From JAIYCX01 sp964353175 (GTDB taxonomy: Bacteria > Bdellovibrionota_C > UBA2361 > SZUA-149 > DAOLCO01), in contig CAYGUX010000003.1 of assembly GCA_964353175.1 (NCBI GenBank), positions 62,001-126,000 of the forward strand: DNA of 64,000 nt. The letters run 5' to 3'. Below the pieces are notes generated by a model. The model saw nothing but the letters and a program-made list of their open reading frames with translations. It made no database searches and was not told the origin of the DNA. Positions 26,251 to 34,180 of this stretch are shown here, piece by piece (the stretch's first letter is position 1; each line of letters opens with the position of its first letter). The position numbers were made by a program, and so were the translations under genes.

Positions 26251-28506
26251 CTATTCCAATACTCTAGCTAAGGTTATTTCTCTAAGTAGGCTCGCCAATT
26301 CTAAGGGATCAAATGGCTTCGCAAGGAATCCATCTGCCCCTATCTTTTTTGCTTTCGAAAAGCTATCCGCAGATACGCAACCACTCACCAGTAAAAATGG
26401 CAAAGTTGGACATAACTTTGATTGTTCTAAGACAAAATCCACACCAGATTCACCTTTTAACAATATATCGATCAAGGCTATGTCAATTGCTTCAGATTCT
26501 AAAAGTTCTTTGGCTTCCATAGACTTCCTACAAATATGGGGTAATCCACCTAAAGATTCGACAAAAGTAGAGATCATTTCAAGATATGACTCATCATCAT
26601 CAAGAATCAAAACAGAAAGCCCTTCTAAGCGAGGAATCTGTCTAGCTTCTTTCTTTTCTAAGTTATCTAAAGTGAAATTTTGTGCTTTAGAGATTTGTGA
26701 ATCAATAAATTCTGGTAAAAGGATAAAGAAGGTCGAGCCTACTCCTAGGTCACTTTCAAATCCAATACCACCACCATTTAGTTCGACCAATCTCTTTGTT
26801 AAATTGAGACCTAAGCCAGTTCCTATCTGCTCTTGGGAATACTCTTCGCCGACCCTATCAAATGCCCCAAAAACCTTTTTCTTATCTTGACTAGAAATCC
26901 CCACTCCATTATCAACAACTCGCACTCTAAGCTTAGCGGCATTCCTATCGACCTCAACTCGAACAGCTCCACCATTAGGAGTATATTTTATAGCATTAGA
27001 AAGAAGATTAATTAAAATTTGTCTCACATGGCGTGAGTCCACAAAGAAAGAAGCATTTGCTACATCCTCAGAAAAATGACTTTCCAAAGAAAGGTCCTTC
27101 CCTTTGGCTGTTTGTTGCAATAGTTTTACTACCTGCCCCACTAAATCTTTTACATTCACCTCTTTAGGAATTGCCTCTTCCTTACCACTTTCAACTCGCG
27201 CCATGTCTAAAACGTCATTGATTAACTCTTTTAAATATTCTGCACCCCGACAAATAGCTGATACTGCATCTTCTTGTTTATCAGAAATCTCACCTAACAA
27301 CCCGTCTTGTAACAAACTAGAAAATCCTACGATCGATGTCAAAGGAGTTCTAAGTTCATGGCTCATATTTGCGACAAACTGACTCTTGGCCTGACTAGCT
27401 TCATCCGCTCTTGCAGTTTGGATCGCAAGATCCTTCGTTCGTTCCTCAACTAGCGACTCAAGGTTAGCAGTGTAGCTTGCTAAAGTATCCCTAGCTCTAC
27501 TTCCCGCCAAAGCAAGCGAACCACCTTGAACTATATCATCAATAAGTTGTAAATTACCCTCACCTAAAAAGGACACTGACTTAAATAGGATTACGAGCAA
27601 ACCATACTTATTGCTGGACATTACAAGAGGGACCATATGAACAGATACGAATCCAAGTTCTCTAAAATACGCAAGTGCCTCATCTTTGGAGTGACTAGAA
27701 TCAGGCATTGACATTATCCCACCCAGATTCAACGATCTCTCAATTTGATTACTATCAATACTGATCTTTCCACCAACGATACTTCTTTTTAAGCCAAATG
27801 CCCCTACAATTTCAACTTCACTATTCCCTTCATGATACTCTAATGTCACTACGGCATCTGATCTTAATCGAAACCCCGCATCTTTAGCAATCACTTCAAA
27901 AATTCGTCTAGTAGAAGAATTAGATGCACTCAATCTACTTAATTCCTGAAATACTCCGATCCTTTCGTTAATCGATTTTACCTTATTACCCAATTCCATC
28001 TGAGAAATAATTAACCCTAAAGCTAAAGTACTTGTAGCTATTAGACCATCAAGTTCCGGCCGACTATCTATCTCAACATCCTTCTTACAACTGATAGCAA
28101 GCCAACCTTCTGCATTAATAAGTCCAGGTATTCCATAATATAAGACGACATACTCTAATCCAAGAAGAGTCCGATCATAGGAATGAAATGTTCCGGATGT
28201 TCTTTTTTTCTCTCTTGGAAATGGAATATCAACTTTTGAATTGGAATAAAGAACCTTCGTTACCGATTGTCCCTTACCTTGATTTACAAGAAGAATACTA
28301 ATACCAGATGCCCCAACTAAATCTTTTACTGTATTCGATATAGATTTAACATTATCGATGTCAGGACTACCATTAGACACAATTTTTGACAGGGATAACG
28401 TAAATTCTGAAACTACATTTTGTGAATTCTTACTATCAATTGAATCCAGACCTAAATCAAGATCCACATTATTTAAAACTGGTGGTACGATATTATCAGA
28501 ATTCAC
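26251..28506 (-). CDS. Hybrid sensor histidine kinase with GAF domains and C-terminal receiver
   Basis: This cytoplasmic 751-residue kinase has no transmembrane helix. N-terminal GAF-like regions (about 30-340) are followed by a coiled coil (LASYTANLESLVEERTKDLA). The HisKA domain has H-box SHELRTPLTSIVG, and the HATPase domain has N-box LINLLSNAIKYTPNGG, G1 DNGVGI and G2 GTGLGLNLTKRL. The receiver domain (about 625-750) has DDD, the phospho-acceptor in IALIDILLKGESG, VSG and GFLAKPFDP with the conserved Lys. It is the first gene of the operon with the HDOD protein. No separate output regulator is adjacent, so the HDOD protein is the natural partner. Confidence 0.95.
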   Translation of the reverse strand: MNSDNIVPPVLNNVDLDLGLDSIDSKNSQNVVSEFTLSLSKIVSNGSPDIDNVKSISNTVKDLVGASGISILLVNQGKGQSVTKVLYSNSKVDIPFPREKKRTSGTFHSYDRTLLGLEYVVLYYGIPGLINAEGWLAISCKKDVEIDSRPELDGLIATSTLALGLIISQMELGNKVKSINERIGVFQELSRLSASNSSTRRIFEVIAKDAGFRLRSDAVVTLEYHEGNSEVEIVGAFGLKRSIVGGKISIDSNQIERSLNLGGIMSMPDSSHSKDEALAYFRELGFVSVHMVPLVMSSNKYGLLVILFKSVSFLGEGNLQLIDDIVQGGSLALAGSRARDTLASYTANLESLVEERTKDLAIQTARADEASQAKSQFVANMSHELRTPLTSIVGFSSLLQDGLLGEISDKQEDAVSAICRGAEYLKELINDVLDMARVESGKEEAIPKEVNVKDLVGQVVKLLQQTAKGKDLSLESHFSEDVANASFFVDSRHVRQILINLLSNAIKYTPNGGAVRVEVDRNAAKLRVRVVDNGVGISSQDKKKVFGAFDRVGEEYSQEQIGTGLGLNLTKRLVELNGGGIGFESDLGVGSTFFILLPEFIDSQISKAQNFTLDNLEKKEARQIPRLEGLSVLILDDDESYLEMISTFVESLGGLPHICRKSMEAKELLESEAIDIALIDILLKGESGVDFVLEQSKLCPTLPFLLVSGCVSADSFSKAKKIGADGFLAKPFDPLELASLLREITLARVLE

Positions 28507-28654
28507 TAACTTACTTTCCCTAGGTATTTGTAAATTGTTAAGGTCATGCTGACTATAAAATCGTCAACTTTTAGATAATTCTGAAGATAAAATAATTAAA
28601 TGCAGAAAACCGCTAAATATAGGTTTAGCTGTAACAGGTTAGAAAAGATTGGAA

Positions 28655-29032
28655 TTAGTGCACAGAATTCTGGCACTTATGCTCTAATATAGAACTTAGA
28701 GCCTTTCCAAATACTACCCTTAAAGATGAAGCCTTCGCTTCCACAAGCCCCTCAGTAACCTTAATGATAGCTTCATATTCTAAAGTTTCGGTAACTCCTG
28801 CATGGTATATTAGACCTTGCCGAGCTTCAATCTGAGTCACCAGTTGCTCGACTGTAGGTAACCAAACAAATGAATTTCGTAACTCGCCTGGCGTTAATCC
28901 TTGTGGATCAAATAATATTGAAACCTGCCTTTCTTGGCCTCTTAAAGAAATTTCGTCTCCAATTTCAGGATGCCATACAAGTCCAACCTTATCCAACTCC
29001 AACGAGATATCTATGTAGTCTTCTCTATTCAT
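28655..29032 (-). CDS. Unknown small soluble protein
   Basis: This 125-residue protein has no signal peptide or membrane segment. The first half is beta-like (DISLELDKVGLVWHP, RQVSILFDPQGL). The second contains a helix (TVEQLVTQIEARQG) and a C-terminal helix (ASSLRVVFGKALSSILEHK). There is a GGGGTG-free ORF start at ATG 29032 with weak ribosome binding signals. It lies on the same strand as manA upstream (159-base gap) and the kinase downstream (148-base gap), so it could be its own unit. I do not recognise its family. Confidence 0.6.
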   Translation of the reverse strand: MNREDYIDISLELDKVGLVWHPEIGDEISLRGQERQVSILFDPQGLTPGELRNSFVWLPTVEQLVTQIEARQGLIYHAGVTETLEYEAIIKVTEGLVEAKASSLRVVFGKALSSILEHKCQNSVH

Positions 29033-29133
29033 ACCCCTCCTAAAACAAGCGCCTTCATATTCCTAGTAATCGTCTTCTACATGTTAAATCTTAATAGCTT
29101 TTCTGCAAGACCCTAATTCACTAACTTTAAATT

Positions 29134-29169
29134 TAGATGCTAATAAGACTGCTTTAGACTTAGCATCTA
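29134..29169. repeat. 10-bp perfect inverted repeat between manA and the unknown gene
   Basis: TAGATGCTAA at 29134-29143 pairs exactly with TTAGCATCTA at 29160-29169, with a 16-nt loop. It lies 23 bases after the manA stop. It is followed on the minus strand only by AAATTT, not a T-run, so it may be an mRNA-end hairpin or an operator for the 28655 gene rather than an intrinsic terminator. Confidence 0.4.
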
Positions 29170-29191
29170 TTTCATTAAAGTATCAGAATGA

Positions 29192-30310
29192 TTATTCTAT
29201 CGGGCTTATTATAAATGTTTCAAGGGATGAGGTTGGACTTAATTTAATAGAAGTCGAAGTATTTGATATAAAGTATCCAGCATACTCACCTAAACTCTGC
29301 GTAAGTTTATGAGTTTCAAGCAGAGCAGTACCTTCTAAATTTAGTATAATTGATTTGGCTGGAATCTCTAGTTGCACTTCCGCGGATATTTTTAAATGCC
29401 TCACAAAAAAAGGACATTCAGGAGGGTAGTATTCAAGGATACTTTGCTCTGTACGCTTGGGTAACAATCTGGGTTCATACCTATTACAATTAGCTAACCT
29501 TATAAAGTTTGAACTGTCTATAAATTTAGGAGTAAGCCCTCCTCTGACTACATTGTCGGAAGTTTGCATGCACTCAAACATATCTCCCGATAGATATGCA
29601 TGAGGGACCTCCGGCTCTATAAATATTGCTTCCCCAGGTTGTAACTTTAAATATTCTAAAAAATACAAAAAAACTAATCCAGGGTCAGACCTGGTCCCTG
29701 ATCGTACCAAATTTCTAACTTGATTTGACCACTCATCTTGCAATTCTGATTCTGATATTGCTCGGGAGAAACTATCTAAGGTTTCACCCTTTAAGTGGAA
29801 AATATGCTCGGTTAAATCTTTAATTGAACCCGAGATTAACAGCTTGGAAAATTCTTCACCTAAACCACTAAACGCTGCAATCTGACATATATGACTTCTA
29901 ATGATATCTAAATCCCTAAAGCCACATAAAAGACTTACCTCTGTCAATGCGATCGACATCTCAGGTTTCGGGTTACGATCTGGGTAATGCGATGGATCGC
30001 TTAGGTGAAGCTTCTCAGCTTCACTCTTAGATGGATGAAGTTGTATCGATAATGGAGCATCGACCGATAATATCTTCGCCAAAAAAGGTAGATTTTGAAC
30101 AGGGTCTATGGACTCTAGGTAACTGACTAATGACCTAGAAACACCATCAACCTTAATGGAAGTCATACCATTTGCATGAGTACCAAACCAAAGTTCGGCT
30201 AAGGGAGAAAGTTTAAAATTCGTTATATCGATAAAATTATGGATATACGAATCTTCACCAATCTTGCCCCACTTAGAAGAATTTACAAACCCATCTAATT
30301 GATACAACAT
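29192..30310 (-). CDS. manA: Mannose-6-phosphate isomerase, type I
   Basis: This zinc enzyme interconverts mannose 6-phosphate and fructose 6-phosphate, feeding GDP-mannose-derived sugars for LPS and exopolysaccharide. Conserved motifs are LSIQLHPSKSEAE with the QxH zinc ligands, NPKPEMSIAL with the glutamate ligand, and EPEVPHAYLSGDMFECMQTSDNVVRGGLTPK with the final His. Its 372 residues are close to E. coli ManA (391). It is expressed on the minus strand between two unrelated genes. The sugar operons at 5-17 kb are the likely users of its product. Confidence 0.93.
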   Translation of the reverse strand: MLYQLDGFVNSSKWGKIGEDSYIHNFIDITNFKLSPLAELWFGTHANGMTSIKVDGVSRSLVSYLESIDPVQNLPFLAKILSVDAPLSIQLHPSKSEAEKLHLSDPSHYPDRNPKPEMSIALTEVSLLCGFRDLDIIRSHICQIAAFSGLGEEFSKLLISGSIKDLTEHIFHLKGETLDSFSRAISESELQDEWSNQVRNLVRSGTRSDPGLVFLYFLEYLKLQPGEAIFIEPEVPHAYLSGDMFECMQTSDNVVRGGLTPKFIDSSNFIRLANCNRYEPRLLPKRTEQSILEYYPPECPFFVRHLKISAEVQLEIPAKSIILNLEGTALLETHKLTQSLGEYAGYFISNTSTSIKLSPTSSLETFIISPIE

Positions 30311-30356
30311 ATATAAAAACTTAAGCTAGACCTATAAAAACAAATTCCATCAAAAC

Positions 30357-31001
30357 CTATTCAGTCTCCCCTCCTAACTCCAACAATAAGGCACTAGCTT
30401 CTTCGTTATTTGGTTCAATGGCCATAGCCGCTTGAACACAACGTTTTGCATCAGAGAATCTATTTAAGGATCGATAATCCTTAGCCAACCAAACCCAAAG
30501 ATCACTGCTTCTTGGACATCGTTTAGTTAGAGAAAGATATTTTCGGATACGCATTTGAGTATCTTCAGTCTTCAGTGCTTCAACGGCAAGTGCTTCAGAC
30601 CCAGGGCAACTAACTTCTAAGTTTCCTAGAACTGACCCTTCTTTTTTTCCTTGGTTTGGATTATTTAATGATTTTACTTTTTCACTATTTACTTTTGCAA
30701 CTTCTCTTTTATCTTCCTCTACCCCTCTCCCCTTCTCGGATGTTACTGAGTTTGAGGAATTCGCCGCTGCAGAAAGGCTAACTGATTCTGGCACAGTAAA
30801 TGTTTGAGGTACAATTCCAGCATTCTGAGGCAATGAGGTATTCTCTCCCTTAGGTAAGCGAGCCCAAGCTGGAGCGCCATTCCCAAATGCACCAGAGGTA
30901 TTTAAAGTTCTAACTTCTTGCCCACTTGGAGCAACGAATCTACAAGACGCAAAACTTACAATACTTAGGCTTAAAAGAACACTAAGAACTTTTTTATTCA
31001 T
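30357..31001 (-). CDS. Lipoprotein with a C-terminal TPR-like helical repeat
   Basis: ATG 31001 gives a classic lipoprotein signal (MNKKVLSVLLSLSIVSFASC, Cys at residue 20). The longer reading from 31043 would bury it. A low-complexity Ser/Asn/Lys/Glu region of about 100 residues follows. The C-terminal 70 residues have a TPR pattern (LAKDYRSLNRFSDAKRCVQAAMAIEPNNEEASALL). Such proteins are usually envelope scaffolds or assembly factors. The gene stands alone on the minus strand, divergent from the TerB-like gene. Function unknown. Confidence 0.75.
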   Translation of the reverse strand: MNKKVLSVLLSLSIVSFASCRFVAPSGQEVRTLNTSGAFGNGAPAWARLPKGENTSLPQNAGIVPQTFTVPESVSLSAAANSSNSVTSEKGRGVEEDKREVAKVNSEKVKSLNNPNQGKKEGSVLGNLEVSCPGSEALAVEALKTEDTQMRIRKYLSLTKRCPRSSDLWVWLAKDYRSLNRFSDAKRCVQAAMAIEPNNEEASALLLELGGETE

Positions 31002-31315
31002 TATTTTATCCAGATGGTAATTTACACAATACTTAAAGATCAAATTTATCCCCTAGCAAATACCAAAGCCTTAGTCAGAACACTAGCATAATAATAATTC
31101 TAGTGATTTGAGTATGTTACTCATTGCCAATTACTTTACGATAGCCTAAAATAGATAACTCCCCATAACAATAATAGTTTTATAAAATCTAGGGAGTAGT
31201 CGATAATGATTGGAGTGCTAAAAAGCTATAATTATACGAGCTAGTTATAAGATTATTTAAGTCTCGAAACTAGAAAAGAATATACCATGAAAGAATATAG
31301 GGGAAAGGAACTCAT
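31002..31315. promoter_or_regulatory. Divergent intergenic region with a -10 box
   Basis: This 314-base AT-rich gap lies between divergent genes. A perfect TATAAT at 31227-31232 points towards the TerB-like gene, without a convincing -35. A 6-bp dyad with a 28-nt spacer (ACTCCC near 31158, GGGAGT near 31192) flanks an AT-rich stretch. A possible 11-codon leader ORF (ATG 31287, TAG 31320-31322) overlaps the start at 31316. No RNA gene is recognised. Confidence 0.4.
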
Positions 31316-31774
31316 ATGTTAGAATCACTTAAAGCACTATTGAGTGCGACGGAGGAAGACTCTGCATTCAACGATCCAAAAATATTATCAAAGATTATTA
31401 CTTCTACAGGCGTGCTGATGCTTGAGATGGCTGGCGCGGACGAAGATTATGATCCAGAAGAAGTTAAGACTTGTTTCAGAACCTTAGAAAAAAGCTTCGC
31501 TATCTCCGACACTAAAGCACTAGAGATATTAGAAGAAGCTGAAACCATAAGAGCAGATAGAGAAAAGGTAAGTGAAATGTTTGAATTTTTAAATTCGAAC
31601 TTAAATGAGGATCAAAAAGCTCTAATTTTATCGCTTGTATGGAAGATTGTTGTAGCGGATCAAAAAATAGATAAGCATGAAATGAGGCTCGCTAATCAAA
31701 TCCGCGTAAGACTCCAACTCTCAGAGGAAGTCGCGGAAGAAGCTAGAAAATTGGCCTTTGAAGGCAAATCCTAA
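31316..31774 (+). CDS. TerB-like (tellurite-resistance/DUF533-type) protein
   Basis: This 152-residue, acidic, all-helical protein has two similar halves characteristic of TerB-like domains: VLMLEMAGADEDYDPEEVKT and LVWKIVVADQKIDKHEMRLA, each with an acidic loop (ADEDYDPEE; ADQKIDKHE) that in TerB binds metal ions. No signal peptide is present. AAAGGAAC lies 5 bases before the ATG. It is 16 bases upstream of purL and is probably co-transcribed with purL and dnaK. The link to purine synthesis is unexplained. Confidence 0.75.
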   Translation: MLESLKALLSATEEDSAFNDPKILSKIITSTGVLMLEMAGADEDYDPEEVKTCFRTLEKSFAISDTKALEILEEAETIRADREKVSEMFEFLNSNLNEDQKALILSLVWKIVVADQKIDKHEMRLANQIRVRLQLSEEVAEEARKLAFEGKS

Positions 31775-31790
31775 ATAATAGACATCCCTT

Positions 31791-34178
31791 ATGGCGATTA
31801 GATCAAGACGAGGTAGCCTATATCCAGCGATTGTGTTGGAAGAAGGAATGGAACTAGGCCTTGATGGTCTTGAATGGGAACGTATTGTTGAAAGGTTAGG
31901 AAGAGATCCAAATCATTTTGAGGCATCTCTCTTTGCGACACTCTGGTCAGACAGAGTATCGTTTAAAAGTTCAAAAGCAATAATTGAAGCTTCAGAAATC
32001 AACCAAGGTAACTTAGTACCCTTATTAGGCAGTACTCTAAGAATCTTTAATTTAGACGAGAACAATCAGTTAGTATTACGGATCTCTCATCAAAACAAAC
32101 TGTGCGATATTGATCCTGCCTATGGAGCAGAGGCAGCCTTGGACCAAGCTCTCCTTGAGCTGACTGCTCTTGGAGCAACTCCACTAGTCGGCCTAGGAAT
32201 GGGAAGATTTGGAAATCATGAAAAACTGGACCAACAAAGACGTTTTAAACAACTTATTAAAGGTCTTTCAGGTTTTGGAAATAAATTTGGGATTCCAATA
32301 CTCGGTGGAGACTATTATTTTCACAAACGATATGACAAAGCGCCATTAGTCAATACAGGAGTCCTAGGGATCGTTCAAAATAAAAAAGAACCTCGCAGTG
32401 GAAAGTTACCATACGAGTCACCAATTCTTTACGTAGGTGCAAAAACTGGATTTGATATAATCGATAAATCTGCGGTTTATAAATCAGAAAGAAAAGCTAC
32501 CATTCCAATCGGCGATCCGCTAGTTGCAAGTAGGCTGATTAGAGCAAGTAGAGAGTCTCTAGAGAAAGGTGTCGCAGAAGAAATTATTGTTGTTGGTGCG
32601 GGAGGGCTTGCTGTTGCGTCATTTAATATGTCCACTAGGCTTGGCCAACCAATACTATTAGATGTGGATAGAGTTCCCCTAAGACAAGATTCATTAAAAC
32701 CTCTAGAGATCATACTTAGCGAATCAGCGGATAGATTACTAATTGTAACAAGACCTGAAAAACATAGAGAATTAAATAATATTCTTTACAAATGGGATTT
32801 AGCATCAGTACGAGTTGGAGAAGTAAACGACGCAGATGGTATCGAATACTACTGGAATCACTATAAAATAGCTGATATCCCCTTCCACTTTGCAGTTAGT
32901 GGCGCTTTATCTAAGACCATTAACACCGTAAAATTTCCACCAATGCTAAAAAGGGCAGAAAGAGATAATTCAGCAATCGATTTCAAGAAAAAGAAAAAGA
33001 TGGAGCAAGATGACTGGACATTAGTCCGCGAGGTCAATTTAAAGGCTGAAATTGCATCCAGAGAGAAAGTACTCCCTATACCATCTAACCTAGAAGATAC
33101 CTGCTTAGACCTTCTAGCAAACCCTAATCTCAGCTCTAAGCAGCCTATCTTTTCTTCCTTTGATCAACTAGTAGGTGGAAGGAGCTTACTAAAAGCTGGA
33201 ATGGATGCTGGAGTTGTTAAAATTAATAGTGCAACCAATGGTGTAAGTTCTACAGAAGCACTTGCCATTACGTTAACCTCCAATTCTCTTTATGTAATGA
33301 TGGAACCTTACCTAGGGACTGTTCAAACAATTGCTGAAGCCATGAGAAACCTAGCTTCAGTGGGTGCTCGATGCATCGGCATTTCGACCTGCCTAAACTT
33401 TGGCAATCCTAATAGATATTTAGATATCTGCGATCTTTCTGAAGCTATTAGAGGTCTGGGTGATGCGAGTAGAATATGGGATATCCCTGTAATGTCTGAA
33501 GAAGTTTCTCTTAATAATGGTGATGACAATAATCCTGTCATGCCTACACCGGTAATTCTTGCCCTAGGAGCTATAAAAAAAATAGATCAGATGATGAGCC
33601 CAACATTTAAAACCAAAGGGGATTGCATATTTTTACTAGGTAGAACAAAAAATGAAATTGGATGCACTGAATATGCACAGTACGTACATAAACAAATAAA
33701 TAATCTCGTGCCGGATATAGACTTTGCCAAAGAAAAAAAACGATGTGAAGATATAGTTGATTTAGTTGAAAGTGGGCTTATCGTTTCTTGTCATGATTTA
33801 GCCAGAGGTGGACTTTCGCTTGCCTTAGTCGAATGTTGCCTACTAAGGGATAGACCGATTGGCGCTAACCTTGAACTATATAATGCGACCGTACCAGAAG
33901 AAAGGGATGCTCCACTTCGACCAGACTCATACTTATTCTCTGAAACCTCAAGTAGATTCCTTGTTAGTTGCAAGGAAAGTAATAGGGAGCAACTTTTAGA
34001 GTTCTTACAGGCTAGAGAGATTCAAATAGGCGGAGAAGGTATTGTTGGAGGGAAAAGCGTAAAGATTCATGGGGCTGTTGATATTGACCTCCCACTTTCA
34101 ACAACATACAAACTATGGGTACATAGGCTAGAATCATACCTTCATAGTAATAAAAACGATAATAACTTAAACACTTAG
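31791..34178 (+). CDS. purL: Phosphoribosylformylglycinamidine synthase II (PurL, small type) with altered N-terminal active site
   Basis: Small PurL makes FGAM from FGAR, ATP and ammonia delivered by PurQ, with PurS bridging. The start LDGLEWERIVERLGRDPNHFE and the order of blocks match PurL over 795 residues. The C-terminal half is canonical: RNLASVGARCIGISTCLNFGNP, PTPVILALG, SCHDLARGGLSLAL. The N-terminal half is not: the family motif WSEHCSYKSSK reads WSDRVSFKSSK (52-62), ESHNHPS reads SHQNKLC (99-105), and the GAATGVGG stretch reads GAEAALDQA (112-120). It overlaps nothing and lies 2 bases before dnaK. Either activity is changed or a second enzyme exists elsewhere. Confidence 0.88.
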   Translation: MAIRSRRGSLYPAIVLEEGMELGLDGLEWERIVERLGRDPNHFEASLFATLWSDRVSFKSSKAIIEASEINQGNLVPLLGSTLRIFNLDENNQLVLRISHQNKLCDIDPAYGAEAALDQALLELTALGATPLVGLGMGRFGNHEKLDQQRRFKQLIKGLSGFGNKFGIPILGGDYYFHKRYDKAPLVNTGVLGIVQNKKEPRSGKLPYESPILYVGAKTGFDIIDKSAVYKSERKATIPIGDPLVASRLIRASRESLEKGVAEEIIVVGAGGLAVASFNMSTRLGQPILLDVDRVPLRQDSLKPLEIILSESADRLLIVTRPEKHRELNNILYKWDLASVRVGEVNDADGIEYYWNHYKIADIPFHFAVSGALSKTINTVKFPPMLKRAERDNSAIDFKKKKKMEQDDWTLVREVNLKAEIASREKVLPIPSNLEDTCLDLLANPNLSSKQPIFSSFDQLVGGRSLLKAGMDAGVVKINSATNGVSSTEALAITLTSNSLYVMMEPYLGTVQTIAEAMRNLASVGARCIGISTCLNFGNPNRYLDICDLSEAIRGLGDASRIWDIPVMSEEVSLNNGDDNNPVMPTPVILALGAIKKIDQMMSPTFKTKGDCIFLLGRTKNEIGCTEYAQYVHKQINNLVPDIDFAKEKKRCEDIVDLVESGLIVSCHDLARGGLSLALVECCLLRDRPIGANLELYNATVPEERDAPLRPDSYLFSETSSRFLVSCKESNREQLLEFLQAREIQIGGEGIVGGKSVKIHGAVDIDLPLSTTYKLWVHRLESYLHSNKNDNNLNT

Positions 34179-34180
34179 TC

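Noticed and set aside
31316..31774. TerB-like gene as part of a tellurite-resistance or phage-defence Ter operon
   Set aside because: No terC, terD, terZ or other Ter genes are present; the neighbours are purL and dnaK.
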